A stretch of 64,000 bases of DNA from Firmicutes bacterium HGW-Firmicutes-2. Its GTDB lineage: Bacteria > Bacillota > Clostridia > Lachnospirales > Vallitaleaceae. The stretch lies in contig PGZV01000021.1 of NCBI GenBank assembly GCA_002841495.1, positions 55,520 through 119,519 on the forward strand. Reading direction: 5' to 3'. Below, piece by piece: positions 8,738 to 17,081 of this stretch (the stretch's first letter is position 1; the number at the start of each line of letters is the position of its first letter). A model generated the notes under the pieces. The model was not told the DNA's origin. It saw only the letters and a program-made list of their open reading frames with translations, and ran no database searches. The translations under genes and the position numbers were made by a program.

Positions 8738-10456
8738 ATGAAAAGAACAATCAAATATATGATAAAATACTGGTACTTATACCTAATTGGAACACTGGGT
8801 ATGGTATTGGCCATAGCCCTTGATATGAACAGCCCTATTATTACAGGAAGAATTATTGACGAAGTCATCATAGGTGGTGAAGTGTCCATGTTTAAGACAT
8901 TGATACTTCTACTTGTGATGATCAGTCTGGGGCGTGCTTTCTTTGGCTATTTTAAAGAGTTAACCTTCGACATCGCCGGTGCGAATATCATCAAAGCACT
9001 TAGAAAAGATCTTTTTGATCATATTCAAGGTCTTTCACAGAATTTTTTTGAAGAAAAAAATACCGGTGAGCTTATGTCGAGGCTTAAAGATGATGGAGAT
9101 AAAATATGGCATGGTATTTCATTTGGCATTATGCTGGTTGTTGAAATGCTCATCGTATTAATAGTTGCCTGTATACTGATGTTGAGCATCAACGTCAAAT
9201 TGTCACTCATCACTTTTATCGGTTTGCCATTTATTGGCTACTTTGCTTACAAACTAGAGCGAGAGATTGACGGTGTTTATGAGAAAATAAGTGAAAAAAA
9301 TGCAGAGCTGAACACAACCGCTCAAGAGAACATAGCCGGTGTAAGACTGGTTAAGGCATTTGCTAGAGAAAAGCATGAAATAAAGAAATTCTTAAGTCAA
9401 AACAAAGCTTACTATGATTTGAATATGGATTACGCCAAAAGTATGAGCAGGAGGTTTCCTAATATCCAATTCATATCCGATATCATACCTATATTGGTGG
9501 TGGTACTAGGTGGTGCTTTCGTCATCGATGAAACACTCACCGTTGGAACGTTGGCAAAATTCATGGGCTATTCTTATATGATAGTATGGCCGATGCGTAT
9601 GATTGGCTGGATTAGTAGTATTATGGCAGAGGCATTTAGTGCGATGAAACAGATTGATAAAGTCTTTGATCAGCAACCGGAGATTACAGACAGTCCGGAA
9701 GCTATATCGGTAGAGCACTGTTTAGGTACCATTACCTTTGACCATGTTCACCTGTCCTATAAAGATCAGGAAGTTTTAAAAGACATCAATTTTACAGTTA
9801 AACCGGGGCAAATGTTGGCCATTATGGGCACAACCGGGTCAGGAAAAACTTCTATAATTAACCTATTGGAACGGTTTTATGATCCGTCCAAAGGTCAGAT
9901 TATGTTAGATGGCAGAGACATCAGGGGGCTTACACTTGAGAGCTTAAGAAGTAAGATTGCAGTGGTTATGCAAGAAGTATTCTTATTTTCGGATTCTATA
10001 CTCAATAACATCCATTTTGGAAGCAAGAAGTTCTTAGCCATGGATAATATCATGGCATCAGCCAGCGCGGCAGAAGCCCATGACTTTATTAACCGAATGG
10101 AAGAAAGTTATGATACGGTCATAGGTGAACGAGGTATCGGCTTATCCGGTGGTCAGAAGCAGAGGATTAGCATAGCAAGAGCTTTTTCAAAAGAAGCCAA
10201 GATATTAGTTATGGATGATGCTACTTCTGCTCTTGATATGGAAACCGAACATGAGATACAAAAAGAAGTCAATAAATTAAAGGGCGTGACGAAAATCATC
10301 GTTGCCCACAGAATATCTGCAGTTAAAGAAGCAGATGAGATTATCATATTAGATCATGGGGAAATCGTAGAACGGGGTACCCATGCATCGTTACTACAAC
10401 AAAAAGGTCGATATTTTAATACCTTCAACGAACAGTACGAAGGTTATATGGCATAA
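8738..10456 (+). CDS. ABC exporter half-transporter, degenerate-site subunit (BmrC/BmrD type)
   Basis: This 572-residue type IV exporter subunit has a six-helix membrane domain at about 1-320 and an ATPase domain at about 335-572. The Walker A is GTTGSGKT near 364, the signature is a canonical LSGGQ near 469, and the switch histidine is in VAHRIS. The Walker B reads LVMDDATSALD, so the catalytic glutamate is replaced by aspartate. This is the mark of the inactive site in asymmetric heterodimers. ATG 8738 is preferred to GTG 8729 because the AAAGAGGTG ribosome site lies between or over them. The partner gene begins 15 bases downstream. The pair most resembles multidrug exporters, but the substrate is not determined. 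Confidence 0.88.
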   Translation: MKRTIKYMIKYWYLYLIGTLGMVLAIALDMNSPIITGRIIDEVIIGGEVSMFKTLILLLVMISLGRAFFGYFKELTFDIAGANIIKALRKDLFDHIQGLSQNFFEEKNTGELMSRLKDDGDKIWHGISFGIMLVVEMLIVLIVACILMLSINVKLSLITFIGLPFIGYFAYKLEREIDGVYEKISEKNAELNTTAQENIAGVRLVKAFAREKHEIKKFLSQNKAYYDLNMDYAKSMSRRFPNIQFISDIIPILVVVLGGAFVIDETLTVGTLAKFMGYSYMIVWPMRMIGWISSIMAEAFSAMKQIDKVFDQQPEITDSPEAISVEHCLGTITFDHVHLSYKDQEVLKDINFTVKPGQMLAIMGTTGSGKTSIINLLERFYDPSKGQIMLDGRDIRGLTLESLRSKIAVVMQEVFLFSDSILNNIHFGSKKFLAMDNIMASASAAEAHDFINRMEESYDTVIGERGIGLSGGQKQRISIARAFSKEAKILVMDDATSALDMETEHEIQKEVNKLKGVTKIIVAHRISAVKEADEIIILDHGEIVERGTHASLLQQKGRYFNTFNEQYEGYMA

Positions 10457-10471
10457 TAAGGAGGTGACATC

Positions 10472-12250
10472 ATGGCGCTTGATAGCATAAGGGAAGATGA
10501 ACACTCAGAAGAAAGTCTTAAAATAGCAACCATTAAGCGGTTATTCGGTCGGTTGCTGGATTACAAAAAAGAAGTCATCAAAGTCTTGATGTTGATGATA
10601 TTAATTATTGGTGTTAGTGTGGTAAATCCTATATTCATAAAGATTGCCATAGATACTTACGTGGTATCAGGTGATATTAAAGGCCTGCTCATGCTGGCGG
10701 GCATTACAATTGTTATTAATTTTTTGAGCAAGATTGCCATCAAATGGCGCATCGTCATTATGTCAAGAGTGGCTAACGATGTCCTCATGAAGATACGACA
10801 GGAGCTCTATACCCATATCCAAAAGCTCTCCTTTAATTTCTTTGATAAAAGACCGGCGGGGAAGATTTTGGCAAGGGTTGTGGGTGATGTTAATTCTCTT
10901 AAGGATGTCTTAATTAATGGTGTTGTAACCTTAATACCGGATTTTTTACAGATTCTAATAACCTTGGTAATCATGTTTTTCCTTAACGCCAGATTGGCTA
11001 TTTCAGCCATTATTCTGTTACCGTTTCTGATTGGCATGATGTACATCAGTGAGATCAAAGCCCATAAGAGATGGCGTATTTTCAGAAAGAAGAATTCTAC
11101 AATGAATGCTTTTATTCATGAAGATTTCTCAGGCATCAAAGTTGTACAAAGTTATACAGCACAAAAGAAAACCTCAGAGGACTTTGAAGAAATACTTGAG
11201 GAACATAAGCAATCCTTTATATCTGCCATTATACTCAATGACTTATTTTGGCCAATTGTGGAAATATCATGGGGTGCAGGAACAGCGCTTGTACTCTATA
11301 TCGGTGTTTCATTAAGTATGGCAGGCACCTTAGAAGTAGGTACTTTAATTGCCTTTACAGCTTATATCACCATGTTCTGGAATCCGATTATGAATCTCAG
11401 TAATTTTTATAACCAGCTTATTATGAATCTAGCCGGTGCAGAACGGATTTTTGAGATTATGGATATGGTACCGGATGTTATGGATGAGGCGGAAGCGGTT
11501 ATGATGCCAAGCATAAAAGGCCAAGTGGAATTTGAGAGCGTCACCTTCGGATACGAAGAAGAGACTTTGGTTCTAAAGGACGTCAGTTTTAAGGTAGGGG
11601 CTGGGGAAACCATCGCTTTGGTTGGTGCAACCGGAGGTGGTAAGTCCACCATTATCAATCTAATGAGTCGTTTTTACAACATTTTGGAAGGCAGAATTCT
11701 AATTGACGGTTTAGATATTGCTAAGGTGAACATTGAGAGCTTACGAAGTCAGATGGGCATCATGACTCAAGATACTTTTCTTTTCTCAGGTTCCATCAAA
11801 GAGAATATCCGATACGGTAAGCTGGACGCAACCGATGAAGAGATTATAGAAGTAGCAAAAAGTGTCAGTGCCCATTCATTTATCATGGCCTGTGAAAATG
11901 GCTATGATACCAACCTAAACGAAAGAGGAACTAAACTATCAGTTGGCCAGAGACAGCTTATTGCTTTTGCCAGAACGATGTTATCAAGGCCGAAGATTTT
12001 AATCCTGGACGAAGCGACATCCAGCATTGACACCCATACTGAAAAACTGGTGCAAAAAGGCATTGAGACATTGCTAAAAGGCCGGACCTCTTTTGTCATT
12101 GCCCATAGACTATCAACAATAAAAAATGCGGACCGCATCTTTGTTGTCGACAATCAGGGGATATTAGAATCCGGGAATCATGACCAACTGTTACAGGAAG
12201 AAGGTATTTATTACAATCTTTATATGGCACAATTTAAGGCAGGTGCATAA
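10472..12250 (+). CDS. ABC exporter half-transporter, catalytic subunit (BmrC/BmrD type)
   Basis: This second half of the exporter has 592 residues: a hydrophilic N-terminal extension, a six-helix domain to about residue 340, and an ATPase domain. The Walker A is GATGGGKST near 385. The Walker B is ILILDEATSSID near 512 with its catalytic glutamate intact, and the H-loop is VIAHRLS. The signature is LSVGQ near 489 rather than LSGGQ. Paired with the upstream subunit, this gives one normal ATP site (this Walker A/B with the partner LSGGQ) and one weakened site, as in BmrCD or TM287/288. AAGGAGGTGA precedes ATG 10472. Confidence 0.9.
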   Translation: MALDSIREDEHSEESLKIATIKRLFGRLLDYKKEVIKVLMLMILIIGVSVVNPIFIKIAIDTYVVSGDIKGLLMLAGITIVINFLSKIAIKWRIVIMSRVANDVLMKIRQELYTHIQKLSFNFFDKRPAGKILARVVGDVNSLKDVLINGVVTLIPDFLQILITLVIMFFLNARLAISAIILLPFLIGMMYISEIKAHKRWRIFRKKNSTMNAFIHEDFSGIKVVQSYTAQKKTSEDFEEILEEHKQSFISAIILNDLFWPIVEISWGAGTALVLYIGVSLSMAGTLEVGTLIAFTAYITMFWNPIMNLSNFYNQLIMNLAGAERIFEIMDMVPDVMDEAEAVMMPSIKGQVEFESVTFGYEEETLVLKDVSFKVGAGETIALVGATGGGKSTIINLMSRFYNILEGRILIDGLDIAKVNIESLRSQMGIMTQDTFLFSGSIKENIRYGKLDATDEEIIEVAKSVSAHSFIMACENGYDTNLNERGTKLSVGQRQLIAFARTMLSRPKILILDEATSSIDTHTEKLVQKGIETLLKGRTSFVIAHRLSTIKNADRIFVVDNQGILESGNHDQLLQEEGIYYNLYMAQFKAGA

Positions 12251-12339
12251 GTTCTTTACACCACTTTTATCTTGTCATGCGTTTCAAATTCTTAGAGATT
12301 ATGGTATAGTAAAATCAGATTAAACAAAGGGGACAAAAA

Positions 12340-12987
12340 ATGAAAGACCATATATTTATTTCTGATTTTGACGGTACCATAACGCTCAAAGACTTTTATT
12401 GGATTGTAATAGACGACTATATTGGTGAGAAAGGCAGAGACCATTATTATAAATGGAAAAAGAAGGAAAAAATCGGTCTAACCTTTCTCAACAAAATATT
12501 TACATGGCATAAATTTACTCAAGCAGAACACGATAAGATACTATCGGATGTGGTCATTGACCCAAGCTTTAAGAGCTTTGAGATATGGACACAAAGCCGT
12601 AAGTTAGACCTAATGGTGTTAAGTGCAGGTTTTAGGTATTACATTGACTACGCGATGGATAACGAAGCCTTGTCTCATATACCCATCATTACCAATGAAG
12701 GAAGTTTCGTAGATGGTCATTTTAAGATGCAGGCCAATGAAAAATCATGGTTCTATCACAAAGTCTACGGTATAGATAAACAGAAAGTGGTCCTTCACTA
12801 TAAGAAAAAATACAAAAAAGTTTATTTTGCAGGGGATTCAGAGCCGGATTATAAAGCAGCACTAGCAGCGGACATTCGCTTTGCAAAGGGAGAACTGCAA
12901 GAACTATTAGAAGCTGGTGGACATACCTATTACCCTTTTGAAACATTTGCAGATATCATAGATATACTTGAGTCACCGGAACATTAG
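12340..12987 (+). CDS. HAD-superfamily phosphatase, MtnX-like
   Basis: This 215-residue soluble hydrolase has the HAD nucleophile motif DFDGT at residues 9-13, motif II in VLSAGF near 105 and the acidic motif in FAGDSEPDYKAA near 165. The cap and overall length fit the MtnX-like group of HAD-IB phosphatases; true MtnX dephosphorylates a methionine-salvage intermediate. No other salvage gene is nearby, so the substrate remains open. AAAGGGG precedes the ATG. Confidence 0.8.
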   Translation: MKDHIFISDFDGTITLKDFYWIVIDDYIGEKGRDHYYKWKKKEKIGLTFLNKIFTWHKFTQAEHDKILSDVVIDPSFKSFEIWTQSRKLDLMVLSAGFRYYIDYAMDNEALSHIPIITNEGSFVDGHFKMQANEKSWFYHKVYGIDKQKVVLHYKKKYKKVYFAGDSEPDYKAALAADIRFAKGELQELLEAGGHTYYPFETFADIIDILESPEH

Positions 12988-13013
12988 ATAATTTTATCAT
13001 GAGGGAGATAATC

Positions 13014-13097
13014 ATGGATCATATGACAGAAACTTTTTTAGAGCATTTCAACCGACTGGAATCCGCCTTAAAAACAAAACTAAAAAAGAAATGTTAA
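13014..13097 (+). CDS. N-terminal fragment of CBS-domain gene, ends in frameshift
   Basis: After GAGGGAG, ATG 13014 opens a 27-codon frame (MDHMTETFLEHFNRLESALK...) ending at TAA 13095-13097. Its FNRLESAL helix resembles the start of bacterial CBS-domain proteins that continue into a 'DLRNVLVH' segment, and that segment lies immediately downstream in the -1 frame. The join falls on A AAA AAG at 13082-13088, in the correct phase for a dnaX-type -1 slip, giving LKKEMLNSLGDLRN. The ribosome site belongs to this start, not to the downstream ATG. Alternatives are a small out-of-frame deletion or a sequencing error. Confidence 0.5.
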   Translation: MDHMTETFLEHFNRLESALKTKLKKKC

Positions 13098-13651
13098 ATA
13101 GTCTAGGTGATCTTAGAAATGTACTGGTGCACGGAGAAGGTAACGATATTATAGCCATTCCCTCTGAAGCGGCCGTAAGTACCCTAATAGCCATAGTTGA
13201 GAAATACGCAAGTCCCACGCCACTCTATAATATGATCAATCATAAAGTCGTAAGAACCCAGTCGGATAGAAGTCTGGCAGATGCACTGATTCTTATGAGG
13301 AAGCATGATTACACCAAGATTCCTGTTTATAACGGGCATACTTATATTGGACTGCTCAGTGGTAATATTGTAGCAAGATGGATGGCAAACCATATTGAAG
13401 AAAGCGGTGAAATCAAAGAAAGCTTGAAAGATGTCACGTTAGAAACACTGCTCACCTTATATGAGAAAACCGACACTGTGGTTTTCATTCCTAAAGACAT
13501 GGACATCTATGACTTTATTAGACTAAGTCGTAAGCAAAAGAGCAAGCTTAGTCTCTACATCATGACCCAAACTGGTGACCGGAATGAAAAACCACTGGGC
13601 ATCATAACAGCCTATGATTACCCGAGATTATTACATGAGTTGGAATTATAA
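13091..13651 (+). CDS. CBS-domain protein, main part (possibly frameshifted)
   Basis: This frame encodes about 186 residues. It begins with LNSLGDLRNVLVHGEG, a helical segment commonly found before paired CBS domains, and continues into two CBS-like modules (RSLADALILMRKHDYTKIPVYNG; then a second half ending GIITAYDYP). CBS pairs bind adenine nucleotides and act as regulatory sensors. ATG 13091 has no good ribosome site and overlaps the stop of the preceding 27-codon ORF (ATGTTAA), so the protein is made by frameshifting, by coupled re-initiation, or not at all. Compared from memory with relatives, the spacer before DLRN seems short, which favours a small deletion. It sits 21 bases upstream of rlmH. 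Confidence 0.65.
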   Translation: MLNSLGDLRNVLVHGEGNDIIAIPSEAAVSTLIAIVEKYASPTPLYNMINHKVVRTQSDRSLADALILMRKHDYTKIPVYNGHTYIGLLSGNIVARWMANHIEESGEIKESLKDVTLETLLTLYEKTDTVVFIPKDMDIYDFIRLSRKQKSKLSLYIMTQTGDRNEKPLGIITAYDYPRLLHELEL

Positions 13652-13672
13652 GGCATTGGATTGGAGCCAAGT

Positions 13673-14152
13673 ATGAAGATAACGCTCATTAGCGTCGGTA
13701 AAATCAAAGAAAAGTATCTGAAAGATGCAATAAGTGAATACACCAAAAGATTATCCGCCTATTGCAGTTTAAGTTGTATTGAAGTGGCCGATGAAAAAGC
13801 ACCGGAGACCTTAAGTGACAAAGAAGCCACACAGATCAAAGAGAAAGAAGGGGAGAAAATCCTCTCTAAGATCAAAGAAGGCCAATATGTTTTCGCCCTA
13901 GACCTTAGTGGTAAGCAAAGAACTTCAGAAGCCTTTGCCAAAGAACTGGACCAGCTACAGATCTATGGTAACAGCGATCTGGTCTTCGTCATTGGTGGAA
14001 GCCTCGGCCTAAGTCAAGCGGTCATAAACAGATCCAATACCCAGATTTCCTTCTCTAAGATGACCTTCCCCCATCAATTGATGAAAGTCATCCTGTTAGA
14101 ACAAATTTATAGAGGGTATAAGATAATAAGGAATGAACCCTATCATAAATAG
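13673..14152 (+). CDS. rlmH: 23S rRNA (pseudouridine1915-N3)-methyltransferase RlmH
   Basis: This 159-residue SPOUT-fold enzyme methylates pseudouridine 1915 in helix 69 of 23S rRNA using SAM. The sequence shows the typical start [16 protein letters not shown], the knot region [13 protein letters not shown] and the family-defining C-terminus RNEPYHK. Its length is standard. The ATG at 13673 has TTGGAG upstream; a TTG four codons earlier is less likely. It follows the CBS-domain gene closely. The call is firm. Confidence 0.97.
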   Translation: MKITLISVGKIKEKYLKDAISEYTKRLSAYCSLSCIEVADEKAPETLSDKEATQIKEKEGEKILSKIKEGQYVFALDLSGKQRTSEAFAKELDQLQIYGNSDLVFVIGGSLGLSQAVINRSNTQISFSKMTFPHQLMKVILLEQIYRGYKIIRNEPYHK

Positions 14153-14170
14153 ATTTAATATAGATTAAAC

Positions 14171-14224
14171 ATAAGAATATGCTGTAAAAAATACATTGTA
14201 TTTTACAGCATATTCTTATATAAT
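14171..14224 (+). promoter_or_regulatory. Palindrome with embedded promoter for the toxin-antitoxin pair
   Basis: Arms of 19 bases (14171-14189 and 14201-14219) pair perfectly. A -35 TTGTAT (14196-14201) sits in the centre and a -10 TATAAT (14219-14224) at the right edge, 17 bases apart. As an operator it would let antitoxin or toxin-antitoxin complex block its own promoter. As RNA the same sequence could end rlmH transcription. Confidence 0.55.
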
Positions 14225-14247
14225 TTTAATAGAAGGAGTTGATGAAA

Positions 14248-14493
14248 ATGTCAAATATAAGACCGGTTTCTGACTTGAGAAATTATAATGATGTATTAAA
14301 TGCCTGCAGAGAAAATGAACCTGTTTATTTAACGAAAAAAGGACGCGGTAAATATGTGTTAATGGATATTGAAGATTATGAAAAAATGAAAGCGACCTTG
14401 AAGCTTATGGCACATATTGAAGAAGGTGAAAAATCCTCCAGAGAGGACGGTTGGATTTCGATGGACGATATTGAATCAGCCTTAGGATTATAA
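14248..14493 (+). CDS. Phd/YefM-family antitoxin
   Basis: This 81-residue protein starts MSNIRPVSDLRNYNDVL, the classic DNA-binding head of Phd/YefM antitoxins. It continues with YLTKKGRGKYVLMDIEDYEKM and ends in an acidic toxin-binding tail (EDGWISMDDIESALGL). It should neutralise the downstream RelE/ParE-type toxin and repress the operon. GGAG at 14235-14238 is nine bases from ATG 14248; an ATG at 14242 is possible but close to the ribosome site. The toxin gene begins three bases after the stop. Confidence 0.9.
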   Translation: MSNIRPVSDLRNYNDVLNACRENEPVYLTKKGRGKYVLMDIEDYEKMKATLKLMAHIEEGEKSSREDGWISMDDIESALGL

Positions 14494-14495
14494 GC

Positions 14496-14804
14496 ATGTA
14501 TAATATTCAGTTTACACCTTTGGCAAAGGAAGATTTGATAAGAATCAAAGTGTATTTAGAGGGAGAATTCGATGTAAAAATCGCTTCTGAAAAGATAAAA
14601 CAGCTACTTAAAAGCATCAAAAGATTTGAGCTATATCCATTAATGGGTAGGCCACTGATGAATATCATAGATCTACCAACAGATTATATGTATTTTGTTT
14701 TAGAGAAAAATTATGTGTTCTATCGATTGGAACATGAAACAGTAAAGATTATCCGCATCATAGATACAAGGCAGAATTATATCGACATTCTTTTTGACAA
14801 GTGA
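14496..14804 (+). CDS. RelE/ParE-superfamily toxin
   Basis: This 102-residue protein begins YNIQFTPLAKEDLIRIKVYL, has LYPLMGRPL in the middle and ends KNYVFYRLEHETVKIIRIIDTRQNY. This is the layout of the RelE/ParE toxin fold. RelE members cut mRNA on the ribosome and ParE members poison gyrase. The proximal-arginine pattern does not let me choose, although Phd/YefM partners most often go with RelE/YoeB types. It is immediately downstream of its antitoxin and complete. Confidence 0.88.
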   Translation: MYNIQFTPLAKEDLIRIKVYLEGEFDVKIASEKIKQLLKSIKRFELYPLMGRPLMNIIDLPTDYMYFVLEKNYVFYRLEHETVKIIRIIDTRQNYIDILFDK

Positions 14805-15027
14805 AAAAACCGCAAGTTAGTGTTGTACCCAGAACCCTATCATTAATGACTGCGGATTAATGTTTTGCTGATGTACAGACACAAAGGATTATTTCATACA
14901 TTGGTAGAAACATTTGAAGATGTTAAGTCTGGAAGGGTTGCACCTCTAAATTAATATAGTAAAGTACTGACAAACAGACACTTCATTCTCATTATAGAGA
15001 GGTAGTGTCTTTTTATTTTCTCAAGGA
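14805..15027. other. Intergenic region with possible gene remnants
   Basis: Together with the repeat at 15028-15076 this makes a 337-base gap between toxin and TetR gene. One stretch near 14826-14844 can be read as ...YPEPYH-stop, like the end of RlmH. A 28-codon frame, MYRHKGLFHTLVETF..., runs at 14871-14957 without a ribosome site. Neither is convincing as a gene; they may be debris of a rearrangement. Confidence 0.3.
14976..15015 (+). terminator. Terminator after the toxin gene
   Basis: AGACACT (14976-14982) pairs with AGTGTCT (15004-15010), with part of the inner TCTC/GAGA also able to pair, and TTTTATTTTC follows. Confidence 0.65.
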
Positions 15028-15076
15028 AAGTCATACTTTAGTATTCAGCCAAAAAGCGTGGCAGAATACGTCAAAG
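15028..15076 (+). repeat. Dispersed 49-base repeat, copy 1
   Basis: This 49-base segment matches 42809-42857 at 47 of 49 positions. It contains an imperfect inverted repeat, GTATTCaGCC and GGCaGAATAC, and the outer CTTT/AAAG can pair. In this copy flanking GGAAAG and CTTTCC extend the hairpin. It is also open in one frame (SYFSIQPKSVAEYVKD), so a coding remnant is possible. Confidence 0.6.
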
Positions 15077-15141
15077 ACCTTTCCTGTCGAACCGTTCAGA
15101 AATATGAGCAGAGCTAGTTAATGGAATGGAGATGAGCGTTC

Positions 15142-15753
15142 TTGGCAGATATATTGGATAAAATGAGTCCGGACAAAAAAGTGCGTCTCATCAATGCAGC
15201 TATGAAAGAGTTCGGAGAGAACCGGTTTGATAAAGCTTCGACCAATGCCATTGTTAAAGAAGCAGGCATATCTAAAGGTCTGCTGTACCACTATTTCAGT
15301 ACAAAGGATGATCTATATGCCTATATTTTTGATTATGCTGTTAAGGCCGTTGCATTACCAATTGCAGAGCAGATTGGTTTGGAGGATACTGACATCATAA
15401 GGAGGATGGAACGCATTACCAAACTGAAGATGAAGATCATTCAGGAAATACCTGAGCTTCTGGCTTTTTCTAAAACGATGTATGCAGGGATGGGGTATGA
15501 AGAGATTAAGAAGTCCATAGAAAAATACAATCCCATTCCTTTGGATATGTATTACACCCACAATGTAGACAGCACACTTTTCAAAGAAGGGGTGGATGTG
15601 GCCATAGCAGTTAGAACCATTCAATACACACTGGAAAAGGTTGGAGAAAGTTACACGATACAGCGCAACATGGGCATAGAGCCTGACATGGATCATGTCT
15701 TTCATGAAGTAGAAGGCTTTTTGACTCATTTTAGAAACACGCTCTATAAATAA
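15142..15753 (+). CDS. TetR-family transcriptional regulator
   Basis: This 203-residue protein has the TetR DNA-binding head at residues 10-55 (INAAMKEFGENRFDKAS, then IVKEAGISKGLLYHYFSTKD) and a helical ligand-binding domain. It probably represses the adaptor/ABC efflux operon that starts 71 bases downstream, the usual arrangement for such pairs. The start is TTG 15142 with GGAG about ten bases before it; ATG 15163 (MSPDKKVRL) is the alternative and would still keep the helix-turn-helix. Confidence 0.9.
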   Translation: MADILDKMSPDKKVRLINAAMKEFGENRFDKASTNAIVKEAGISKGLLYHYFSTKDDLYAYIFDYAVKAVALPIAEQIGLEDTDIIRRMERITKLKMKIIQEIPELLAFSKTMYAGMGYEEIKKSIEKYNPIPLDMYYTHNVDSTLFKEGVDVAIAVRTIQYTLEKVGESYTIQRNMGIEPDMDHVFHEVEGFLTHFRNTLYK

Positions 15754-15824
15754 AACCATAGGTCGGTACGCCCATGATCGACTCTAATCAATAAACAGCT
15801 GCCAAAATGATTTTGGAGGTTACT

Positions 15825-17036
15825 ATGAAGAAGAAATTGATTATCGCATTTGTTATATTCATATCCATAGGTCTAGGTCTTTTTTATCTATTAACAATGG
15901 GGAATATCGGCGTCAAATATAATACAGTCGAAGTGATGAAAGATGAAGCCGGCATATATGTTCAGGATATAGGTAGAATCAGTTCCAAAAATATCAGAAG
16001 GTATTACGGCAATGGCGTAGATAAGGTTGAGCAGATGACGCTTAAGCTAGGCGATCATGTGAAAAAAGGACAACCCCTCATTATATATGAAGCAGATACG
16101 GATACGGTTGATCTTGAAGTCCAGAAGATTGAAAAGCAGATAGAAGCGCTTGAAGCTATCTATAAGGATGCAAAGTCCGGCACAGATATACAAAGTATTA
16201 ACAACGCCAGAATAGAAATCTCTAAAATCGAAAGCCAAATAGATACAGCAACTAAGGATAAAGATAGGATAGAAACACTCTACAATGAAGGCATTGTACC
16301 CCTCATTGACCTAGAACAGTCCATAGAGATCATAGAAAAGCTTCAGAGCACATTGGAGATTGCTCAGAACAATTATAGCCGCTTAACAAAAGGTATTTCC
16401 GGCAATATACGGCAAAAATATGAGGCAGAAATAGATGGATTGCTTTTGTCTATAGAGATCCTAGAAAAAAGAAAAGAAGACAATATCATATTTGCAGACA
16501 TAGACGGTATAGTGACAGAACTACATACTTTTGAAGGTGATAAACCCTCTGCCGGTCTCATGATGCTTGAAATACAAGACCCGACAGAAAAAGTGGTATT
16601 GGTTGATTTTATGGTGGAAGATGCAATCAGGATGCGTCCTAGCTTAGGAGCCAAAATTGAGGATTTGAATCTAGGCATTAAGATTGACAATCTAAAAGTG
16701 AATCAGATATATCCTAAAGCCTTTATGACCTTATCAGAGCTTGGCGTTGAAGAGAACCGTCAGACAGTGTCCGTTGACTTACCCACATCTGATTATACAC
16801 TTGCTTTTGGACTTGAAGTAGAGACGATGGTCATGATTGAACCACCGAGAGAAATGTTACTTATACCTACAGGTGCGGTGATAGAAAAAAATTCAAAGCA
16901 ATATGTGGAGGTTCTTGTTGACGGAACACCCATTGAAAGAGAGATTCTAACCGGCATATATGTAGAGGGCAACATAGAAGTGATAAGTGGCCTCGAAGAA
17001 GGCGATCAGGTCGTATTGAATTATCAGAACGAGTAG
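15825..17036 (+). CDS. HlyD-family membrane-fusion/adaptor protein
   Basis: This 403-residue protein is anchored by one N-terminal membrane helix at 5-24. It follows the adaptor plan: a lipoyl half near residues 60-85 (LKLGDHVKKGQPLIIYEAD), a long coiled-coil hairpin at about 90-210, the second lipoyl half (IIFADIDGIVTELHTFEGD), and a beta-barrel with a C-terminal domain (LIPTGAVIEKNSKQYVEVL). It should link the ABC genes that follow to the cell exterior. ATG 15825 has TTTTGGAGG upstream; the frame opens six codons earlier without a ribosome site. Confidence 0.87.
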   Translation: MKKKLIIAFVIFISIGLGLFYLLTMGNIGVKYNTVEVMKDEAGIYVQDIGRISSKNIRRYYGNGVDKVEQMTLKLGDHVKKGQPLIIYEADTDTVDLEVQKIEKQIEALEAIYKDAKSGTDIQSINNARIEISKIESQIDTATKDKDRIETLYNEGIVPLIDLEQSIEIIEKLQSTLEIAQNNYSRLTKGISGNIRQKYEAEIDGLLLSIEILEKRKEDNIIFADIDGIVTELHTFEGDKPSAGLMMLEIQDPTEKVVLVDFMVEDAIRMRPSLGAKIEDLNLGIKIDNLKVNQIYPKAFMTLSELGVEENRQTVSVDLPTSDYTLAFGLEVETMVMIEPPREMLLIPTGAVIEKNSKQYVEVLVDGTPIEREILTGIYVEGNIEVISGLEEGDQVVLNYQNE

Positions 17037-17081
17037 TTCATGAACAGATTGTCATAAATAATCCGGATCAAGGTAGAAGGG

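Noticed and set aside
14871..14957. 28-codon ORF between toxin and TetR gene
   Set aside because: It has no ribosome site, no recognised family and lies in debris-like sequence before a terminator.
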